Notes under the pieces: generated by a model | Databases searched by the model: none | What the model was told of the DNA's origin: nothing | The model's input: the letters and a program-made list of their open reading frames with translations, nothing else | Program-made: the position numbers and the translations under genes | Source of the DNA: an uncultured Oscillibacter sp. | GTDB taxonomy: Bacteria > Bacillota > Clostridia > Oscillospirales > Oscillospiraceae | Assembly: GCA_946183175.1 (NCBI GenBank) | Contig: CAMHBH010000121.1 | Coordinates: 1-6,427 of the forward strand | Direction: 5' to 3' | DNA length: 6,427 bases | Shown here: positions 4,839 to 6,427 of the stretch, one piece after another | Numbering within the stretch: the first letter of the stretch is position 1 | How the letters are laid out: every line of letters starts with the position of its first letter

Positions 4839-5984
4839 TCAGGGCTGAAACTCCGGATTGTCGCGCAGGATTTCGCGCACAGCCGACAGAAACCGCCGTA
4901 CTTCCTCCGCCGTGTTGAAGGCCGAAAAGCTGACGCGTACGGTACCCGTGCGGAGTGTCCCGGCGGTACGGTGGGCCAGCGGCGCGCAGTGCAGGCCGGC
5001 GCGCACGGCGATTCCACGCTCTCCGAGGGCGTCGCCGAGGCGCTCCACGTCTCCGGCGGGCGGCAGAAACGACAGTACCGCGCTCTGGTCGCCGCAACCC
5101 GGGCGCGCGAATACCCGTACACCCGGGATTTCGCGCAGGCCGTCCGCCGCGAGCATGGTTAGCCGACGCTCCGCGCCGCACAGCGTCTCGACGCCATTCC
5201 GCCGCACGAACCGCACGCCTTCCAGCAGTCCGGCGATTCCCGGCATATTCGGCGTTCCGCTCTCCAGACGTTCCGGAAGGAAGTCGGGCATTTGTTGCGA
5301 GACCGACATCGTACCCGTACCGCCTTCGAGTAGCGGCGCGGTCTCGACGCCCTCCCCGCAAATCAGCGCGCCCGTACCTTGCGGCCCGTACAGGCCCTTA
5401 TGCCCCGGCATGGCCGCGAACGCCGGACGCAATTTCGACAAGTCCAGCGCAATCACGCCCGCCGACTGCGACAAGTCCAGGATAAGCGGCACGCCCCGCT
5501 TGCGGCAGAGTTCCGACAGCCACTCCACGGGCTGAATATACCCGAACACGTTGGAGACGTGATTACAGACGACCGCGCTTGTGCCGGGGGTGACGAGCTT
5601 CTCGAACGCCGCCATAGTCGCGGCCTCCTGGAACAGCGGGGCGTCGGCGACGTGTATTTCGGCCTGTAGGGCGGCGAGCGGGCGCGTGACGGCGTTGTGC
5701 TCGTAGCCCGAGATGACCACGCGCCCCCCGCGCGGTACCGCGCTCTTTATCGCCAAATTCAGCGCGTGGGTGGCGTTGAGCGTCAGGACTACGTTTTCCG
5801 GGCGCGCGACGCCGTACAACGCCGCGATTTCCTCCCGGCAGGCTAAAACCGTTTCGGCGGCCTGTAGGGCCTCCGGGTACGCGCCGCGTCCGGGGGTCGT
5901 GAGGCTCCGCAACGCCCCGCGCACGGCGGCGGAGACTTCCGGCGGCTTCTGGAATGTCGTGGCGGCGCTGTCAAGGTAAATCAT
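4839..5984 (-). CDS. Cysteine desulfurase-family PLP enzyme (class V aminotransferase fold)
   Basis: This 381-aa protein is a fold-type I PLP enzyme of the SufS/Csd-like branch, which releases sulfur from cysteine as an enzyme persulfide (or selenium from selenocysteine). Visible landmarks are YLDSAAT at 3-9, EHN at 95-97 with the PLP-stacking His96, and Asp170 and Gln173 in LDLSQ, which contact the cofactor. The PLP lysine is Lys196 in PGHKGLYGPQG, and RAGLHCAP holds the likely catalytic Cys333. It matches the single-domain family typical of Clostridia that is usually annotated simply as a cysteine desulfurase family protein, rather than NifS or IscS. The ATG at 5984 has GGAGG 6 nt upstream and overlaps the end of the DUF3343 gene by 14 nt, indicating coupled translation and a shared job. 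No iscU or suf genes are seen here. True substrate (Cys or Sec) is not shown by the sequence. Confidence 0.9.
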   Translation of the reverse strand: MIYLDSAATTFQKPPEVSAAVRGALRSLTTPGRGAYPEALQAAETVLACREEIAALYGVARPENVVLTLNATHALNLAIKSAVPRGGRVVISGYEHNAVTRPLAALQAEIHVADAPLFQEAATMAAFEKLVTPGTSAVVCNHVSNVFGYIQPVEWLSELCRKRGVPLILDLSQSAGVIALDLSKLRPAFAAMPGHKGLYGPQGTGALICGEGVETAPLLEGGTGTMSVSQQMPDFLPERLESGTPNMPGIAGLLEGVRFVRRNGVETLCGAERRLTMLAADGLREIPGVRVFARPGCGDQSAVLSFLPPAGDVERLGDALGERGIAVRAGLHCAPLAHRTAGTLRTGTVRVSFSAFNTAEEVRRFLSAVREILRDNPEFQP

Positions 5985-6231
5985 GTCCCGCCTCCTGATA
6001 CAGTCCGCGGTGGTAAGCGAATATCTGAACAGGGTTCAACTTCTCCCTGTGAAGCGTCAGAAGGGTCTCGCGCAGGTCGGCGGGCGCGATACGCACGGCG
6101 TAGGCGCAACCGAGGTTGGTCAGGTCGCGCGGCGCGCGGTATACCCGGCTGGATATCCCCGCCCGGTCGAGCGCCTTCTGCATACGCTGGGCGTACGTCA
6201 CCGAGCGGGCCAGTATTAGATAGTGGTCCAT
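5971..6231 (-). CDS. DUF3343 putative Se/S carrier-like protein
   Basis: This 86-aa protein matches DUF3343, annotated as putative Se/S carrier-like. It starts MDHYLILARSVTYAQRMQKAL and has the conserved LTNLGCAYAVRI region with its only cysteine, Cys42, the likely carrier residue. The predicted fold is a small alpha/beta domain with no signal peptide. The ATG at 6231 is preceded by GGAGGAG at 4 nt. The 3' end overlaps the desulfurase gene by 14 nt, so the two are probably made together, which fits a model in which the desulfurase loads sulfur or selenium on Cys42. This role is inferred from family name and context, not proven. No selD, yedF or other selenium gene lies within the window. Confidence 0.88.
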   Translation of the reverse strand: MDHYLILARSVTYAQRMQKALDRAGISSRVYRAPRDLTNLGCAYAVRIAPADLRETLLTLHREKLNPVQIFAYHRGLYQEAGHDLP

Positions 6232-6260
6232 GGTACTCCTCCTCTCCGCTCATCCTATGC

Positions 6261-6277
6261 CCCGCGCGGCGCGCGGG
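6261..6277 (-). other. GC-only stem-loop upstream of DUF3343
   Basis: A perfect 7-bp inverted repeat (CCCGCGC with GCGCGGG, 3-nt loop) lies about 30 nt before the DUF3343 start. It has no U-tract. It could be a leader structure of the DUF3343 transcript or part of the 3' end of the upstream transcript. Confidence 0.5.
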
Positions 6278-6287
6278 TGAATGGCCA

Positions 6288-6318
6288 CGGGCCGCCCCCA
6301 TTGACAGGAGACGGCCCG
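6288..6318 (-). other. Stem-loop after the unidentified upstream gene
   Basis: Arms of 12 nt (6288-6299 and 6307-6318) pair throughout, with two G-U pairs in the minus-strand RNA and a 7-nt loop. It begins 5 nt after the stop codon of the partial gene at the right edge, where a terminator would be expected. No run of T follows, so termination would need another factor, or the hairpin may only protect the 3' end. Confidence 0.55.
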
Positions 6319-6323
6319 CGCGT

Positions 6324-6427
6324 TTACGGCAGTTTTGTCAGATTCGCGTCGAGGAGTTTTTGTAGGCTGAGCAAGATTCCGGTCTTTGCGTGGTACCACG
6401 TCAAGCCGCCCTGAAAGTAGACGGCGT
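6324..6427 (-). CDS. C-terminal end of an unidentified protein (runs off right edge)
   Basis: Thirty-three codons and a TAA stop are visible, with the first full codon starting at 6425. The end of the protein includes FQGGLTWYHAKTG, then an amphipathic leucine-rich stretch and the ending NLTKLP. This frame reads as real protein: hydrophobic and charged residues alternate sensibly and the stop is followed at once by a stem-loop. The other two minus frames look like GC-rich shadow. I do not recognise the family from so short a piece. It is on the same strand as the DUF3343 gene, about 92 nt ahead of it, so it may or may not be co-transcribed. Confidence 0.6.
   Translation of the reverse strand, partial: AVYFQGGLTWYHAKTGILLSLQKLLDANLTKLP

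Noticed and set aside
4777..5361. Minus-strand frame over the end of the desulfurase gene
   Set aside because: It is rich in Arg, Gly and Ala and overlaps the conserved Cys333 region of the real enzyme in another frame.
6249..6284. Possible promoter for DUF3343 (TTCACC, 18 nt, TAGGAT on the minus strand)
   Set aside because: Each box matches only about 4 of 6 consensus bases and the spacer contains a stable hairpin; too weak to report.
6301..6306. TTGACA on the plus strand
   Set aside because: A perfect -35 word, but no -10 box follows at 16-18 nt and no plus-strand gene lies downstream; it is the loop of a minus-strand stem-loop.

Overview
The window looks like chromosomal DNA from a GC-rich member of the Clostridia (Firmicutes), probably a gut Oscillospiraceae-type bacterium. 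This rests on the gene families: DUF5685, a J-domain protein with a cysteine-rich tail, an RseC-like CxxxCxxCxxC membrane protein, a DUF3343 Se/S-carrier-like protein and CdaA/CdaR. Strong GGAGG-type ribosome binding sites and high GC by eye fit the same picture. No phage, IS, tRNA, rRNA or CRISPR sequence is visible. Every supported gene is on the minus strand, so transcription runs from high to low coordinates. The many other long open frames on both strands are GC-rich shadows.

Region by region, in transcription order: (1) 6324-6427 is the C-terminal end of an unrecognised protein. (2) 6232-6323 is a non-coding gap with two GC-rich stem-loops and no U-tract. (3) 4839-6231 is a two-gene unit, DUF3343 followed by a class-V PLP cysteine desulfurase-like enzyme, overlapping by 14 nt and ending at a possible terminator. 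(4) A near-consensus sigma-70-type promoter lies at 4744-4772. (5) Below it is a compact series of six genes: cdaA (diadenylate cyclase), cdaR (YbbR-repeat regulator), an RseC-like Fe-S/redox-type membrane protein, DUF5685, a J-domain/TPR-like protein with a Cys-rich tail, and the N-terminal 60% of yicC, which runs off the left edge.

Functionally, cdaA-cdaR would make and control cyclic di-AMP at the membrane. The next three genes are consecutive, nearly gapless and all carry cysteine clusters, which suggests a linked metal, Fe-S or thiol-related role that I cannot define. YicC is an endoribonuclease-family protein usually found beside remA/gmk/rpoZ. The upstream DUF3343-desulfurase pair would mobilise sulfur (or selenium) from cysteine (or selenocysteine).

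The most unusual structure is at the cdaR/RseC-like junction. A 30-nt block containing the cdaR stop codon, a Shine-Dalgarno and the first codons (ATG ACA CAA) occurs twice, 57 bp apart and in frame. A 35-nt near-palindrome sits between the copies, so the gene has two complete candidate translation starts separated by a hairpin.
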